64,000 nt of DNA from Sipunculus nudus. Its lineage: Eukaryota > Annelida > Sipuncula > Golfingiida > Sipunculidae. The stretch's first letter is position 1. Each line of letters opens with the position of its first letter. The position numbers were made by a program, and so were the translations under genes. Location: positions 122,479 to 186,478 of the forward strand of contig CM049321.1 of assembly GCA_026874595.1 (NCBI GenBank), written 5' to 3'. The notes below the pieces were generated by a model that was not told the DNA's origin, did not search any database, and saw only the letters and a program-made list of their open reading frames with translations. Shown here in pieces: positions 23,138 through 36,255 of this stretch.

Positions 23138-24050
23138 TTGTGAGTGTGGATCCAGCACATGATCCGGATTTAGGAACGTCATCAAATAATAATCAGAAAT
23201 GTAAAGTCACTTATGCAGGAATGAACTTGGAAATATGAGCCGAATAAGTGAATGCAAACACGGGTTGGGAATCATCCCACAGCAGGGACCTTAGAATGCA
23301 GATTCCTTGGAATGAAGATTTCAAGTTAACTTTATAATCTTAAAATAACTGATATAATAAAGGAAATATATGCTTTCTGATAAGAAGGTATACGCGTCAC
23401 ATAGGCGAGTAGAGGTGACTAACAGTCAGTTTCAATTCGAAGAAACATAAAACTATGTGTGTACTCTCATTTTTTATTTATAAATGACAATTCCAAATTG
23501 CACTGTTCAAAGACAATTGAACATGACTGTTTGGTTTGGACACAAATATCAAAACCGTCAGAATCAAAACATTCTTGCTTGATATCCAGACAGGTAAAGT
23601 GTCAAGGGATCACAAAATTGAAATAAAATACGTCATCTCACTTCATCATGTTCTTTTAACATTTCACTGACATGTTTTATATGTGACTATAATAAGTTTG
23701 AAAGAACGAACTGAGAAATTTAGGGAAATTTAGACTGACACCTGACATTCATTATGTAACATTTTACCTGATTCCTAGTCATCTTTGAAAGTTTGATATA
23801 GCCGGATGATCGGTTTCTAATGATATGACTAATATTTCAGTACACTATTTCTCTTGTAGGTTTATGAGAGTTTCTCAATGAACAGTGCATGGGCTACAAG
23901 TAAAAATGATATGCATGTTGACCTTGACTATCTTTATATTGTTCCAGACTAGTGGCTACATGCGGTTCCTACAATTTTGTACGATCCCACAAATCCCCAT
24001 CCAACCAGCATTACACAATGGAAATCTGAACCCCAACAACTCTCTCTCTC

Positions 24051-24130
<80 letters not shown>

Positions 24131-25000
24131 CATTTATATATAATTGACAAAAGAAAGGTTATATTTATCAGCTCAGTGTCATGATCCATAGGTAAGTTGT
24201 TAAATGAGAGTTTCCCTACAGCAGATATTGTCATTTTCTTTTTCAATAATTTAGTTCACTGCAGAATATCAATTTTTGTCTTTAACAAATATATCAAACG
24301 AAATAATGATTTAAAAAAACTAAAATTGCTAGAAACGGAAAGTTCAAACAAAATGAAACATTAGTATTCCCTTCGTAATAAATGTACAATTAAGTGCCAT
24401 TCAGTGACAGTGACAAGACAACAGCATCAAATCCATTTTTCGAAGGCATAAAGATTATATGTATATATATAAACTGCAAATAGTTTTTAAATATTAGGCA
24501 TTAAAAATAATGGTCTCGCCTTCATAAGCTTAAGTAAATTCGTGCTTAATATATTCCAAACTGGAACGAATTCCAGTGAGTCTCGCCTCCTAAGTATTCG
24601 AAAACGACCTTGACATAAGCCTTTCTGAAAAATCAGTTACAGTAATGACTGAAAAGGACTGTTTGCATTTGATTTATTAGAATTTGAGTTTATATTTTGG
24701 TATTTGTGAAACTCAGTTACTGAACGTGTGCTGTAGAAAATTAGCCATTGTCTCTATCTGGCGTTTTTTTTGCTAACTTAAAATTTTATAACGTTGGTTT
24801 TATATTGATTTGTCTGTTGATGCTACCATACGTTTATACGTATAGATAATTTATTCAGTGTTTATGGCTGTTGTTATGGATGACGTTTCATGAAGTAGAG
24901 TTGGACCCACTGAAATAGTGTTACGCGAGCACCTCGCCCCTTTGTGACCTGTAGAGAGGTAGAGTAAACTTGGTTCCTGACTTCCGAAGGGAGCAACAAA
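23138..25000. other. Spacer between palindrome and plus-strand gene
   Basis: A+T-rich with no clear coding exon. It contains the compound (TC)n(TA)n microsatellite at 24041-24131. Open frames across that microsatellite are artefacts of the repeat. Confidence 0.55.
24041..24131. repeat. (TC)n followed by (TA)n microsatellite
   Basis: About 70 bp of TC dinucleotides with two interruptions, then about 20 bp of TA. Confidence 0.97.
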
Positions 25001-25040
25001 ATGATTCACCAAGCACTCCTCGTGGTTTTCTCCCTTGCAG
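25001..25040 (+). CDS. Candidate signal-peptide exon of secreted-protein gene
   Basis: ATG in a fair context (A at -3) encodes MIHQALLVVFSLA plus one base: a short polar start, a hydrophobic core and a small residue at the end, as in a secretory signal peptide. It leaves in phase 1 at CAG|GTTGGC, a weak donor. The next supported exon enters in phase 1, joining as Gly. Without that phase match the call would be weak. Reading past the donor meets a stop within eleven codons. Confidence 0.4.
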
Positions 25041-25675
25041 GTTGGCAACTTGTAATTATGTGTTCGCTTTCCTAGATTTGTTTCCATGTTTTGAAAAATG
25101 ATCGGGCTGATTTAATTACACTGTTGTGTTGAAAACGTTATTTTTTTCACATTATTGAAAAAAACTGAGTTATTGTGCACCTAGCGTTCCCTGATCTTTA
25201 GGTTTTTACACAATCGCGGCTGTTACGCATGGGCTTAAAATTGCATAAGGTACAAGTTCTTGGGGATGGTTACAAATGAATGTTGTGTAGGAGAGTTTCT
25301 TAGTTTACTGGCAGTGAGTGTGTGTGTTTGGGGGGGGGGGGGGGGTATCCCAGCATATTCTTTCGTCCAGGTGCCAATAATGCTGTTAAGACGGCCCTGC
25401 TTATTTGCATATAATTGGAAGGTTTATATACTAGAAAGGTTTATAAGTAATAAATATAAAAGTCATAATGGATATGCATTAGATACTGTCGCAGTCCCAG
25501 AATATGTATAAATAATATCTCAAATCAATGTTGTTCATTTAACTGCCAGGGCTATATATCTTCAGTCTATGAGCATAATACTCTGCGTAAAAAAAACTAT
25601 TTAATACGTATTTTAGAACATTAGTTATTTAAACATGAGCTGTACAAAATTAAATATGATGCATGATTATTTTAG

Positions 25676-25771
25676 GGGGATCGGCGAATCGCCCATGGAT
25701 GCTGGGGAAGGAACGCGGCCAAGACGCCCTCATGGCGGAGTGGCAATTTTATGATATGAATCGCTGGATCG
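25676..25771 (+). CDS. Exon 2 of secreted-protein gene
   Basis: The 96-nt exon has a clear acceptor (…tgattattttag) and a strong donor GTATGT. It enters and leaves in phase 1. It stands out from its surroundings by high G+C and CpG. It encodes GSANRPWMLGKERGQDALMA followed by EWQFYDMNRWI. The Trp/Tyr-rich end suggests a folded extracellular segment. I do not recognise the family. Its last G joins the AA of the exon at 59037 as Glu, about 33 kb downstream. Intermediate phase-1 exons could have been missed. Confidence 0.6.
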
Positions 25772-26970
25772 GTATGTAACAATGCTCCCACTTGAATTTA
25801 GATAGTCATATGGTGTATCAATGGTCATAGAAGGCAAAAAAATATGAGTCACATAAAAATATTATAAAATGAATGTCTCAAAAAATAAATGTATTTGTTC
25901 AAAATGTATGCCGTTCATCCGTCGTGTATATTATCGGTGACTCTAATACAGAGATACAAAAATGTGGTTCGCTGATTGCTCCTATTTTACAACGTATGCA
26001 AGAGGACTATGGTTATATTTCTCAGATTATATATTGCTGAAAGATGCATTCACGTGAAGCATGGGGAACCACTTCATGCTTGTACCACTGCATGAGCACT
26101 CATGACAATCAGATCATCTGCAAGTCTGTTTTACTGTTAATACACCAATGATTCCTAATGTAGAGATTAGGACAGAACCACATACATTAAACAGGCCGAA
26201 TTGGGGAAAAGCAAGCAAAATAGTGCTGTCCCAATATTGTAATAGTGTTGAGATTTTATTCGTGTGCACAATCTGACCACACGGTATATCGTAACATTAG
26301 GTGCAAAGATCAACTACACCTTTCTCATATAGTTTTCCAAGTACCACACTACATTTGAAGCGATGAGAACTATCATATCGTCTATGCTAAACAAGAGCCA
26401 AACGTGCGCGTATAAACGACAACAGAAACAAAACAGGATGGACGGAACATGTCAAACATGGACACCATGATGCCAGAGAGGATTTATTTGGCAGTGAGGT
26501 GGGATGCCATCCTATGTTCCACTAAAAATATAAATATGCTCTTCGCTATTCCAGACACATAGAAGAGCACGTAAGAGCAGATTCTCTTGGAAAGATCATG
26601 TGTTCAAGAAATCAAACAAAAGTAGAAGCGTTTCATCGTTGGCGGCACTTTAGGCGATACGTAAATACTACAAATGCGAGGGGCGCACTATAAATATATT
26701 TTCTCTAGTGCTAATCAAGAGCTAATGTAAAAACACTTAAACAATTTCCAGTAGTCTTAAAAGTAACACATGGGATGAAAATGGTAGAGAAGATGTGGGT
26801 AAAATACTACATACAGTTTTAAAAATGCAATGACATATGATAATTTTATTGATGCTTGAGACGCTCAAATAAAACTGCAGGGATCTTTTTTTACATCCCT
26901 TCTTGTTCACAGGTACATGTGGAAGGTGATAATAGGTGGTATCTTGGTATCGGTTGTGAAAGATAAAACA
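25772..26970. other. Start of the 33-kb intron, unique sequence
   Basis: No coding exon or recognisable element on either strand; ordinary A+T-rich spacer. Confidence 0.5.
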
Positions 26971-27190
26971 AAATATATAAATTACAACGAAAGACAGACA
27001 AAGAGAGAAACAGTAATATCACTTACCAAATACTCGACCACTTGTGTTCGGATAATACTTACGGACAGACCAAATTTGAAAGAAGAGTAATAATATTTAT
27101 CAACCACTGGACCACTTGTGTTTGGGTAATACTTACGGAGAGTGAGACAGATAGACAGACAGACAATCTAGACGACCAGAGGTTGAGCGC
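26970..27190. repeat. Fragment of the ~78-bp 'actcgaccacttg' repeat
   Basis: Two to three units with 'cttgtgttcggataatactt', 'acggacagac' and 'gtaataatatt'. The same family is at 38000-40950 and 57400-58130. Confidence 0.75.
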
Positions 27191-27690
27191 TTACCGGAAA
27201 TGAGGTAAAGTTAGTCAACTGAATTAGCAATGTCGAAGAGGAAGAAAATAGGCCAAAGTTGATGGAGATAGAACCAGTATAAACAAAGATGTGAAGAAAA
27301 TAAGATACTTGTCAATTTTGATGACCTTGACATTTGACCTATATGAAAAGTACACATAGGATATATGATCAGCGTTAGTTACAAAGTGATTCTTGCAAAA
27401 GTATGGCCTGGAGATTGCTAAATGTCAAGTATCCAGAAACAGCAAGCACGCAAAATTGTTGACAACTGAGAAACAGACAGACATACTGAAAAGTGACGCA
27501 AGGTTGAGACAAGATGGATTGACCAGATTATGGATAAGACCCAGAGGAAGAAAAAAAGCTGAAGTTTATGTAATTCAGATGTATAGTTTTGGAGATATGG
27601 CCAAAAATGATATGGGATGGAGGTCGAGTCAAAGGATACCTTCCAAATTGTGGCCTGCAGACTGCTAGCTATAAGACTCAGGACCCGACA
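27190..27690. repeat. Long-period repeat, 'gatgaccttgac' family
   Basis: It contains 'gatgaccttgacatttgacc' and 'tggcctgcagactgct', shared with segments at 28080-28680 and 42600-44960, so it is part of a diverged dispersed repeat. Confidence 0.6.
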
Positions 27691-29721
27691 AGCCGTGTTA
27701 TAAGCATCTTTGTGAAATCTCCTTTTCTTTCTCGTTTGCTGAGATATTTTGAGACATTTAGCGTGATTTGCATTTCTCTCATGTCAGGCTTGTCATGTGT
27801 TCCAAAATGCCGAAAAATAGACCTATGTAGCTGCAAAGGTAGCCAGGTTATAAGAATATCTTTAAAATCTCGTTTTAATCTGACAATATATGGTGCGAGA
27901 TTTGGCGTGATTTGCAATTACATCATTTCTAGCTTGTTATGCAAAAAAATGCATATGAAATGCCGAAAACTGGACCTGTTTAGCTGTATAAGTTATAAGC
28001 ATTTCCGTGAAATCTCGTTTTTTTTTCTCGGTTGGCAAGATATAGTGCAAGATTTGTCATGACTTGCAGTTTTATCTTGACAAGCTGATCATATGTTACA
28101 AAATGCCGAACACCTCTGTAACTCAAAATTTGACAAAGATAGAAAATGTAGAATAAATATTTTCAAATTATCAAGACTTAACCCAAAAAGTCCGTAAGCA
28201 TGGTAACCGTAGATAAAGCTAACTACGTATCACTTGAAAGGCCATGGAGCGTGCAACAAAATGAGCTACAGTAAAACTTTTATAGTTTTGGAGATATGCC
28301 CCAAAAAATATATGTCAAAGTGTACTGACTGCAGCACCCCCTAATGGTCAAATAAAAAAATGAAAAATCAATTTTGAGTTATTAGTGTTGGATGCATAGT
28401 TTTATCAGTTTCAAAATGATTCCTGCAAACTTATGGCCTCTAGAGTATCTTTAAGTGAAATCTTCCCAAGTCGCGTTTTCGATGACCTTGACCTTGGGCC
28501 AATGTTGACCAAAATAATAGGCTTCCGGAACCTTTGATTGTCTACCAGCTGTGTAAGTTTGCCGGAAATGGAAATAATACAGACAGACAGAGACGGGAAC
28601 AGAAACGAATATTACGTTTATGTCGGCATGCTGACATTGAATAGCTGAAGACCTTCCAAGTGTAAAAGACGCCGAGTTATATGCATTTCTGCGAAATCAA
28701 TTTTTCTCATTTGATGAGATATAGTGCGAGATTTGGCAAGACTTTCAGCGTCAAGTTGACAAGTTTGTTATATATTACGAAATGGCTAAAGCTATATCTT
28801 TGTAGCTGTAAAAGGTGCCGAGTTATAAGCATTTCCGGGAAGTGTCGTTTTTTTCTCGTCTGACGAGATATGGTGAGAGATTTGGCGTGATTAGCAGTGT
28901 TATCATGTCAAGCTGTTCATATGTCATGAAATGGCGAAAGCTTTACCTGTATAGCTTAAAAATTGACAAAGACAGAAAATGTAGCATGAATATTTTCAAA
29001 TTATCAAGTTTTAAACAAAAAATGCCTAGCCATGGTAACGCATGTTTGAAGTTCTGTCATGTAAAGCTAGCTAAATATAAGTATATGCCGACAAGTAGAC
29101 CTGTGTAACTGCAAAAATCGCCTAGCTATAAGCATTTATATGAAATCTTTGTTTTTCTCATTTGACGAGATAAAGTGCGAGATTTGCCGTGACATGCAGT
29201 TGTACCATGTCAAGTTCGGATTTTATATGGTTTGCCGACAACTAGACCTGTGTAACTGTTAAAGTCGCCGAGTTATAAGTATTTATCTGAAATTTCGTTT
29301 TTTTTTTCTCGTTTGACAAGATAAAGTGTAAGTTTCGGCGTGACTTGCAGTGTTATCTTGTCTAGCTAGACAAATGTTACGATATGCCGACAACTAGACC
29401 GGTGTAACTGTAACAGTCGCCGAGTTATAAGCATTTGTCTGAAATCTCGTTCTTTATCGTTAAACGAGATATAGGCAGACACTTGGCAAGACTTGGAGGT
29501 TTATCTTGTTTAGGTGGTGATGAATTATAAAATGGCGAAAACTAGACCTGTGTAGCTTGAAAAGTCGCCGAGTTATAAGCATTTCCGTGAAGTCTCGTCT
29601 TTCTCTGGTTTCTCGAGATATAAGTGCGAGATTTGTCAAGAATTCCAGTTTTATCTTGACAAGCTGGTTATATATTACTAAATGGCGAAAACTAGACCTG
29701 TCTAGCTGTAAAAGTCGCTGA
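27690..29721. repeat. ~148-bp satellite, left part
   Basis: 'gagttataagcatttccg' and variants recur near 27697, 27846, 27995, 28675, 28821, 29124, 29271, 29424 and 29571; adjacent spacings are 146-153 bp. Units also share 'aactagacctgtgtagct', 'cgttttttctcgtttgacg' and 'gcgagatttggcgtgac'. Part of the long-period repeat interrupts it (28080-28680). The array resumes after the LINE at 36672. Confidence 0.9.
29710..29721. repeat. Target-site duplication, left copy
   Basis: AAAAGTCGCTGA, identical to 36672-36683, flanks the LINE-like element. Joining the flanks restores a satellite unit (…aaaagtcgctga|gttataa…). Confidence 0.9.
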
Positions 29722-29794
29722 TCCGGTCAAGATGGCAGCATGAGCGGTCGTGTTTTCATGAGCTCCCGTTAGTTCAAACGATCCACTGGATAAT

Positions 29795-30202
29795 ATGTCA
29801 AAAATCTCGACTATACAGACTAGATCTCAGAGCAAAAGTGACATTGAAAGCATGGCACAGCCAAGTATGGATAGAAATGTCGAAACTGTACAGAAAAGTT
29901 CGAAAAGTGATACAGAGAGAGCTGAAACGGACGCCCCGCGCACACCACAGGTAAGCGGCTCCACGATTGCTCTTATTAAAGAAAAGTGCTCTGTGCTAGA
30001 AAATGCATTTAAGGTTGCAATAGACAATTTCAAAGAAGCCCTTTGTGAGGATATTGAAAGCATAAGGAGAGATGTAAAAAAATTAGACTCTAAATTTTCA
30101 GGAATGGAGAGTAAAATCAACTCAATTGCACAAAGTCTTGAATACACGCAAGGTGACATTGACGAAACAAAGGCAAAAAAAAGAAAGCACAGAGGCAGAT
30201 AA
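29795..30202 (+). pseudogene. LINE ORF1-like coiled-coil protein, probably truncated
   Basis: The 135-codon frame starts MSKISTIQTRSQSKSDIES. The first 60 residues are Ser/Thr/Lys-rich. From about residue 60 there is a heptad-like helical region (KVAIDNFKEALCEDIESIRR, then DVKKLDSKFSGMESKINSI), which suits the coiled coil of L1 ORF1p. The frame ends in a lysine-rich stretch in an A-rich tract (30172-30185), a likely frameshift site. The expected RNA-binding part is not readable; a possible trace in another frame is DRADNNRKNHFG (about 30250). Usual L1 ORF1 proteins are about 300 residues. Confidence 0.65.
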
Positions 30203-32478
30203 TAAAAAACAAACTTTACGGAGATACATCTGACACGTGCTACTTATGACGGACAGAGCCGACAACAACCGAAAGAATCACTTCGGAATGATGGACTGGT
30301 TCGCTGAAAATTCCTGTGTTTCCAAAATATCAAAGGGACCAATCTATGAATTTGGGTATCGGAAACCTTTTGGATAAAGAGACCTTATACCTCATTATCG
30401 TTCAGATAAATGTTGCTTCTTGATCTTGTTGGCTCTGTCTGCGAAGTTCCAACCAAGTTCTACAAATAAATGTGTAAGTTAAATGATTCAGATGACGTTA
30501 CAATTATCCTGCTCTACGTACCTTATAATTGAAATTAATTTCCTAGAAATGAAACGTTCGTAGTACCACTTGTACTGCTGCTGAGTACTGCCACTTCTGG
30601 TAGTACTATCGGAAGTTGGATTAATATTGAACAGTATAATACTAATAGTAACCAAGAATATGTGATCTCTTTCAGAACTGTAGGTTTTTATTTAAGACTA
30701 ATGAACTTACTGTCTGATGAATTATTAGTAAACCAAATTTAATTATACAATTTATACACTTTATCTATGAAGCATTTGAACACCACTAATTTGACTAATT
30801 ATGTCTAATAAATGAATAAACTTTACAGTAATCAGGGATTATGTTGGCATTACCAGTTACTATGGTGGTCTATTGAGGATTGTTTGCTTCATTATTAAGA
30901 TAGAACATAATGTGATGTCATTCAGTAAATGGTTGTTGTAAACACGCATTTTTTTGTATATTGATGATGGACCGGCAAACTAATTTGAAGAACATCTATT
31001 TGAATTTAATTTTTTAAATTTTTATTATTCAAATAGATATTCAATAGCGGGTTTTCTTTTGTGCACAAACTTGGCTATTGCACAACAGTTTGTAATTGTA
31101 CTGCAGAAACACTTAATTACCTAGGTCTATGACATCAATAGTTAATGACTCTCCTTCCTGCTATCTTTTGATACACGCCAAGATTTTGTAAAAGCCTAGT
31201 AAATGAAATATGTGATGATCGACATATATTTTTGGTCAATATTTTTAGTTATGTATTTTATTAATTGATTTAATTTCCCTTAATATTTCCATTCAAAAAT
31301 CAATTCAAGTAGCATGCATAATTGGACTACTTATAAATTTGAACATATAAGAGTAACAGAGACTGTGGATGTAACATTGATATGTTACTGGCAGTACATG
31401 TATATTGGATAAAGCCGTTAAAGTCTAGAATATTGTAAGTTATTTCTTTTTTATTCTGTTGTTTATTGATATAAACTAGTTTATTAATATATGTGGAATT
31501 ACATTTAAACATTGTTTCTTTATTTAGCTATGAATTCAAACTGTAGGATCTCATAACTCGACTCATCATCGTTACTCAACTGTTCAACATTGTTTCAGTT
31601 ACTTAATTTTCATTGTAAAACACGTATTGTTCTTTTAATTGTTGATGAACCGTCAAATTGACTTAAAGAACAGCTTGTATATTTGCAGGTTCTGTTGTTG
31701 AATGTTTAAATAGATATGAAATTTCACCTTTGATGTAAATCAAAGTGGGTGGTGGAACAACAGTTTGTAACAGTTTGTACAGTATATTTACATAATTACG
31801 AAAAGTCTGAGCACTTTGATAAAACTACTTACCGATTCTCTGTTATGCTGTCTCTTGATTCGAACTAAGATTTTGTAAACTTCTTTTAATTGAAAAAGAT
31901 GCAGGTGTTTTTTTTTTTTGTATTTTATAATTTTTTTCCTTTAATACTACCACTCATAGAATCCATTTAAGTAGCAATACTGGATTAGTAAAAAATTTGA
32001 ACAAATTACAGTACCAGGGACTTTGTGGCAATTGTAAGTTGTTTTCTCTATATTATGTTGTTCTTTGATATACATCAGTACTTTAATATATGTTGAATTA
32101 CATTCAAACATTATTACATAATGGAGCCATGAACTCAGACTGCAAAATCCCATAACCCAATTCATCAGCATATTACTAGACAAGCACTTTTTCTGCTACA
32201 GTTCATAGTAGCAGCACCTACTGCTTGTAACGACCAGGGAGCTAATTATACAAGATGCTTGAGGCTTGTTATATGTATTTATGTTGTCTGTACTGTATGT
32301 CTTCTGTTGACATGTTTGTACTTCATTTAAAACACATCCACAAAACTACAGAAGAGACAATAAACCTAATTTTGTATACACTTATAGCTATGTATGAGAC
32401 AAATATTACAAAACTTACAATTTTAATAGGAAAGGGAAGTAAGATTTTAAAAGTGACTTTGTATAGTTGTAATTGATT
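30203..32478. other. Unusual 2.3-kb gap between LINE ORF1 and ORF2
   Basis: There is no open coding frame. Two diverged direct copies of a ~600-680-bp block are visible at about 30900-31560 and 31580-32190: 'aacagtttgtaa' at 31083 and 31760, and 'ctcataactcgactcatc' at 31550 against 'cccataacccaattcatc' at 32147. Inter-ORF spacers in L1 elements are normally very short. Confidence 0.65.
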
Positions 32479-35400
32479 ATGTCTGATATATGTAATATAG
32501 CATCACTGAATGTAAGAGGGCTGGGCAGTCATAAGAAAAGAAGAGAAATATTTTATTGAATAAACAGAAAAAAAATTGACATTATTTTCCTCCAGGAAAC
32601 ACATAGTAGTAAAGAAAATGAATCACGATGGCGATCAGAATGGGTAAACCAGATTTATTTTTGTCATGGAACCAGTCAAGCTAAAGGGGTTAGTATATTA
32701 GTGAAAAATAAAGCAGGAATTCAAGTTCAAAATATTAAATCAGATAAACATGGTAGGTTTTTAATTATTAATGCCACAATAGGAGTCCATAACATTACAT
32801 TAGTGAATGTATATGGTCCAAACAAAGATGATCCAGAATTCTTTTTAAATCTTATCAATATATTAAATAATTTACATGTGGAAAAACTGATAATTGCTGG
32901 GGATTTTAATGTAACACTAGCACCAGAAGTTGATAAAGAAGGTGGAAATAAACATACTCAGGAAAAATCAAGACAAACTCTTTTACAGGGGATGGAACTT
33001 AATCATTTGACAGATATTTGGAGAGTTCAGCACCAAGGCATCTTAAAATATACATGGCATAGACACAATCCACAACCAGTATTTTCCCGCCTTGACTATT
33101 TCCTTATTAGTGATAGCCTTTGCAGCTATATGAGCATGACAGATATTGAAACAGGATATAAAACTGATCACTCACTCATTTATATGAGTATAATGATAAG
33201 CGATCATCCACGAGGACGGGGATATTGGAAACTAAATTGCTCATTACTTGAGGATGAAATTTTTGTTAAACAAATCAAAGAATGTATAAAAAACACTGTC
33301 AATGATAATAAAGAAGCAAACCCTTCCCTTCTATGGGAAACAATAAAATGCAAAATTAGAGGCGAAAGTATAGCATTTTCAACTAATAAAAAGAGAAAGT
33401 TCACTGATAAATTAATAAAAATAGAGAGATAAATACACAAAGAACAAAGTCAATATAATAAATCTAAAACTTTTGAAGACAAATGTAAATGGGATATTGC
33501 AATGAATAACCATAAACTTTTCATCGAGAAAGAGACCAGAGGAGCTGTAATAAGATGTAGAACCAGATGGTTTTCTGAAGGAAATAAACCTACAAAGTAT
33601 TTTTTTAAATTTAGAAAAAAAGAAATTTTGAACAAAAATCAATACTTAAACTGAAAGATAAAAATTGTAAAATTATAACTGATAGAGAACAAATTATGCA
33701 AGAACAATTAATATATTACAAGAACTTATATACAGCAAATGAACATGAAAAGAATTGCACCCACCCATTTATCACAGAAGATGAGCTCCCTACACTCACA
33801 AATGAAGAAGCATATAAATGTGAAGGAGATTTTTCATTATCTGAACTAAATAAAACAATTAAATCACTCAAAATTAATAAGACACCAGGACCTGATGGAT
33901 TTCCAGCTGAATTCTATCAGAAATTTTGAGAAGATATTAAACATTATTTTATGGCTGCTCTTAACCATTCATTTTATAATGGTATCTTACCAGTAACAAT
34001 GCGACAAGGAGTGATATGTCTTATCCCCAAAAAAGGTAAAGATTCTTTGCTTTTAAAGAACTGGCGTCCTCTCTCTTTATTAAACACTGATTATAAAATT
34101 ATTGCCAAAACTTTAGCTAATAGACTTAAGACAGTACTTTCCTCTATCATTCATTCTGACCAAACAGGTTTCATGGAAAATAGATAAATTGGAGAAAATA
34201 TCATAAAAATTACAGACATACTTGCACATTCAAACAAACATAAAGTAAAAAGTTATCTATTGTCAATAGATTTTGAAAAAGCTTTTGATTTTTTTTAATG
34301 GACCCATATTCAGAATACATTACAGCTGTTAAATTTTGGACCAGGTTTTAGAAAATGGATTCAAATACTTTATACAAACATAAAAAGCTGTGGTATAAAC
34401 AGAGGATGGGCTACTACTTACTTATTATAAACCGAGGTGTTAGACAAGGCTGTCCCTTGTCACCATATTTATTTGTTCTAGCCTCGGAAATGTTAGCAAT
34501 TAAAATAAGGAATAATTCTAAAATCAAAGGTGTAAACATTGAGGGAGTAGAACATAAATTAATACAGTATGCTGATGATACAGTTGTAACTCTTACTGGT
34601 GGTACCAAGTCTATTAAAGAACTGATGGGAATATTTAAAAAATTTGAACAAATATCTGGACAAAAAGTAAATATAGATAAAACTGTAGTGATACCAATGA
34701 CACCTTTAGCTAATGAAAAAGAAAATATTGAAAGACTAGGTCTTCAGTGGTGTACTGAGCCTATAATGATTTTGGGTATATATATTCATCCTGATTGGAG
34801 AAAGATAAAAGATATTAACTATAAAGAAATACTCAGTAAAATTAAAACAATAATAAATATATGGTCAAATAGAGGAATGTCACTATCGGGAAAAATTGCT
34901 ATATTGAAAACACATATCCTGTCACAATTAATATATGCACTACAGGTACTACCAAATCCATCTGATACATACATAAAAGATATAGAATCACTATTTTGGA
35001 AATTTATTTGGGGTAAACAAGACAAGATTAAACGAAGCATACTTATAGCACCTATTGAAAAAGGAGGACTTGATATGATACACTTAAAATCTAAAATCGA
35101 AGCTTTAATAAAATAGTCTGGGTTAAACGTTTTCTGTCTGGTCCTTTAGAACATGGTTGGAGACAGATAGTTAATATACAACTTAAAAGAATGGGCTCTT
35201 ATATATTTGAATGTAATCTTAGGTCTAGTGACACAATCCATTTTGATAATTTATGTAACCCTTTTTGGAGAGATGTTCTAGAAGCATGGTGTAAATATAA
35301 CTTTAAGAATGTTTACACCACTGATGAAATTTTAAGTCAAGAGTTGTTTTATAATTCACATATAAAAATAGATAAGAAAACAGTATTCAGTAAAGAAATG

Positions 35401-36255
35401 TACAATGCTGGTGTCACTAAATTATATGATATTATAAAAAAATAAGGATAGAAAATACACATTTCTGTCACTTACAGAACTGACAAAAAAGGTTAAAATT
35501 AGGGAAATGCAGTATTTAAGTATTATTGACGCAATCCCAGTAAATTGGAAAAAAATAGTTAAAACATGTGATAATACACATAATTACATTCCAGATAAAA
35601 CAAATATAGATATAATCATGAACATTAAGAAAGTCACACAGAGGGTTTACAAAGAAATAATAATGAATGTCTGCAATGAACCTTTTAAAACTATTGATAA
35701 ATGGACTAGAAACATGCAGTCTAACTGTCAAGATTTGGTATATGAAGCATTTAAAAATATTAAAAACATCACAATATCAGAAATATTAAGAATGTTTTAA
35801 TTAAACTAATTCACAGGACTATAACTCTCAACCCACTGTAATTTAAAATTGGAAAAGCAAGTAGTGTGCTCTGTTCATTTTGTAAAATAGAGAAAGAAAC
35901 AATCATACATCTGTTTTATAATTGCAGGGAAATACAACCTTTTTTTACTCAAATAAAAAACTGGTTAATAAGTAAACACATCCCAGTGACAGAAAATCTT
36001 TTCAGTAGAATATCTATTATTTTTAACAATACTAATAACTCTCTTGTTAATATGCTTATATTATTATTAAAAAGATATATATATGTGTGCAAATGTAAAG
36101 AAATAAGGCCAAACTTCACCAGTTACAAGCTCTTTGTAGAACATATATATACCATAGAAAGGAATATTGCTCAAAACAAAGGAAATATAACAATACACTT
36201 TGAAAAATGGAATCAACTTTTTGTAGAAAACACTGTTTCATGTAATTTAAATTAA
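32479..36255 (+). pseudogene. LINE ORF2: endonuclease, reverse transcriptase, C-terminal zinc knuckle
   Basis: It starts MSDICNIASLNVRGLGSHKK (APE-type endonuclease block 1), followed by FLQETH, LIIAGDFNV, RLDYFLIS and TDHSLI, the endonuclease catalytic blocks. RT blocks follow: KTPGPDGFPAEFYQKF, LIPKKGK, NWRPLSLLN, LLSIDFEKAFD, RGVRQGCPLSPYLF and the catalytic YADDT, then SGQKVNIDKT. The C terminus has CSFC…HLFYNC, the CCHC knuckle of L1-type ORF2. It is broken by TGA at 32557, TAA at 33430, TGA at 33927 and TAA at 34185. Frameshifts occur near 33620, 34290 (a T8 run), 35105 and after 35445. The first functions would have been nicking target DNA and copying RNA at the nick. Confidence 0.92.

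Noticed and set aside
23885-24246. Frames with long Leu-Ser or Arg-Glu runs
   Set aside because: Direct translation of the (TC)n microsatellite on either strand.
24851-25087. 78-codon minus-strand frame
   Set aside because: It overlaps the candidate signal-peptide exon on the other strand and shows no motif or splice context.
29827-30159. 110-codon minus-strand frame
   Set aside because: Antisense shadow of the LINE ORF1 frame.
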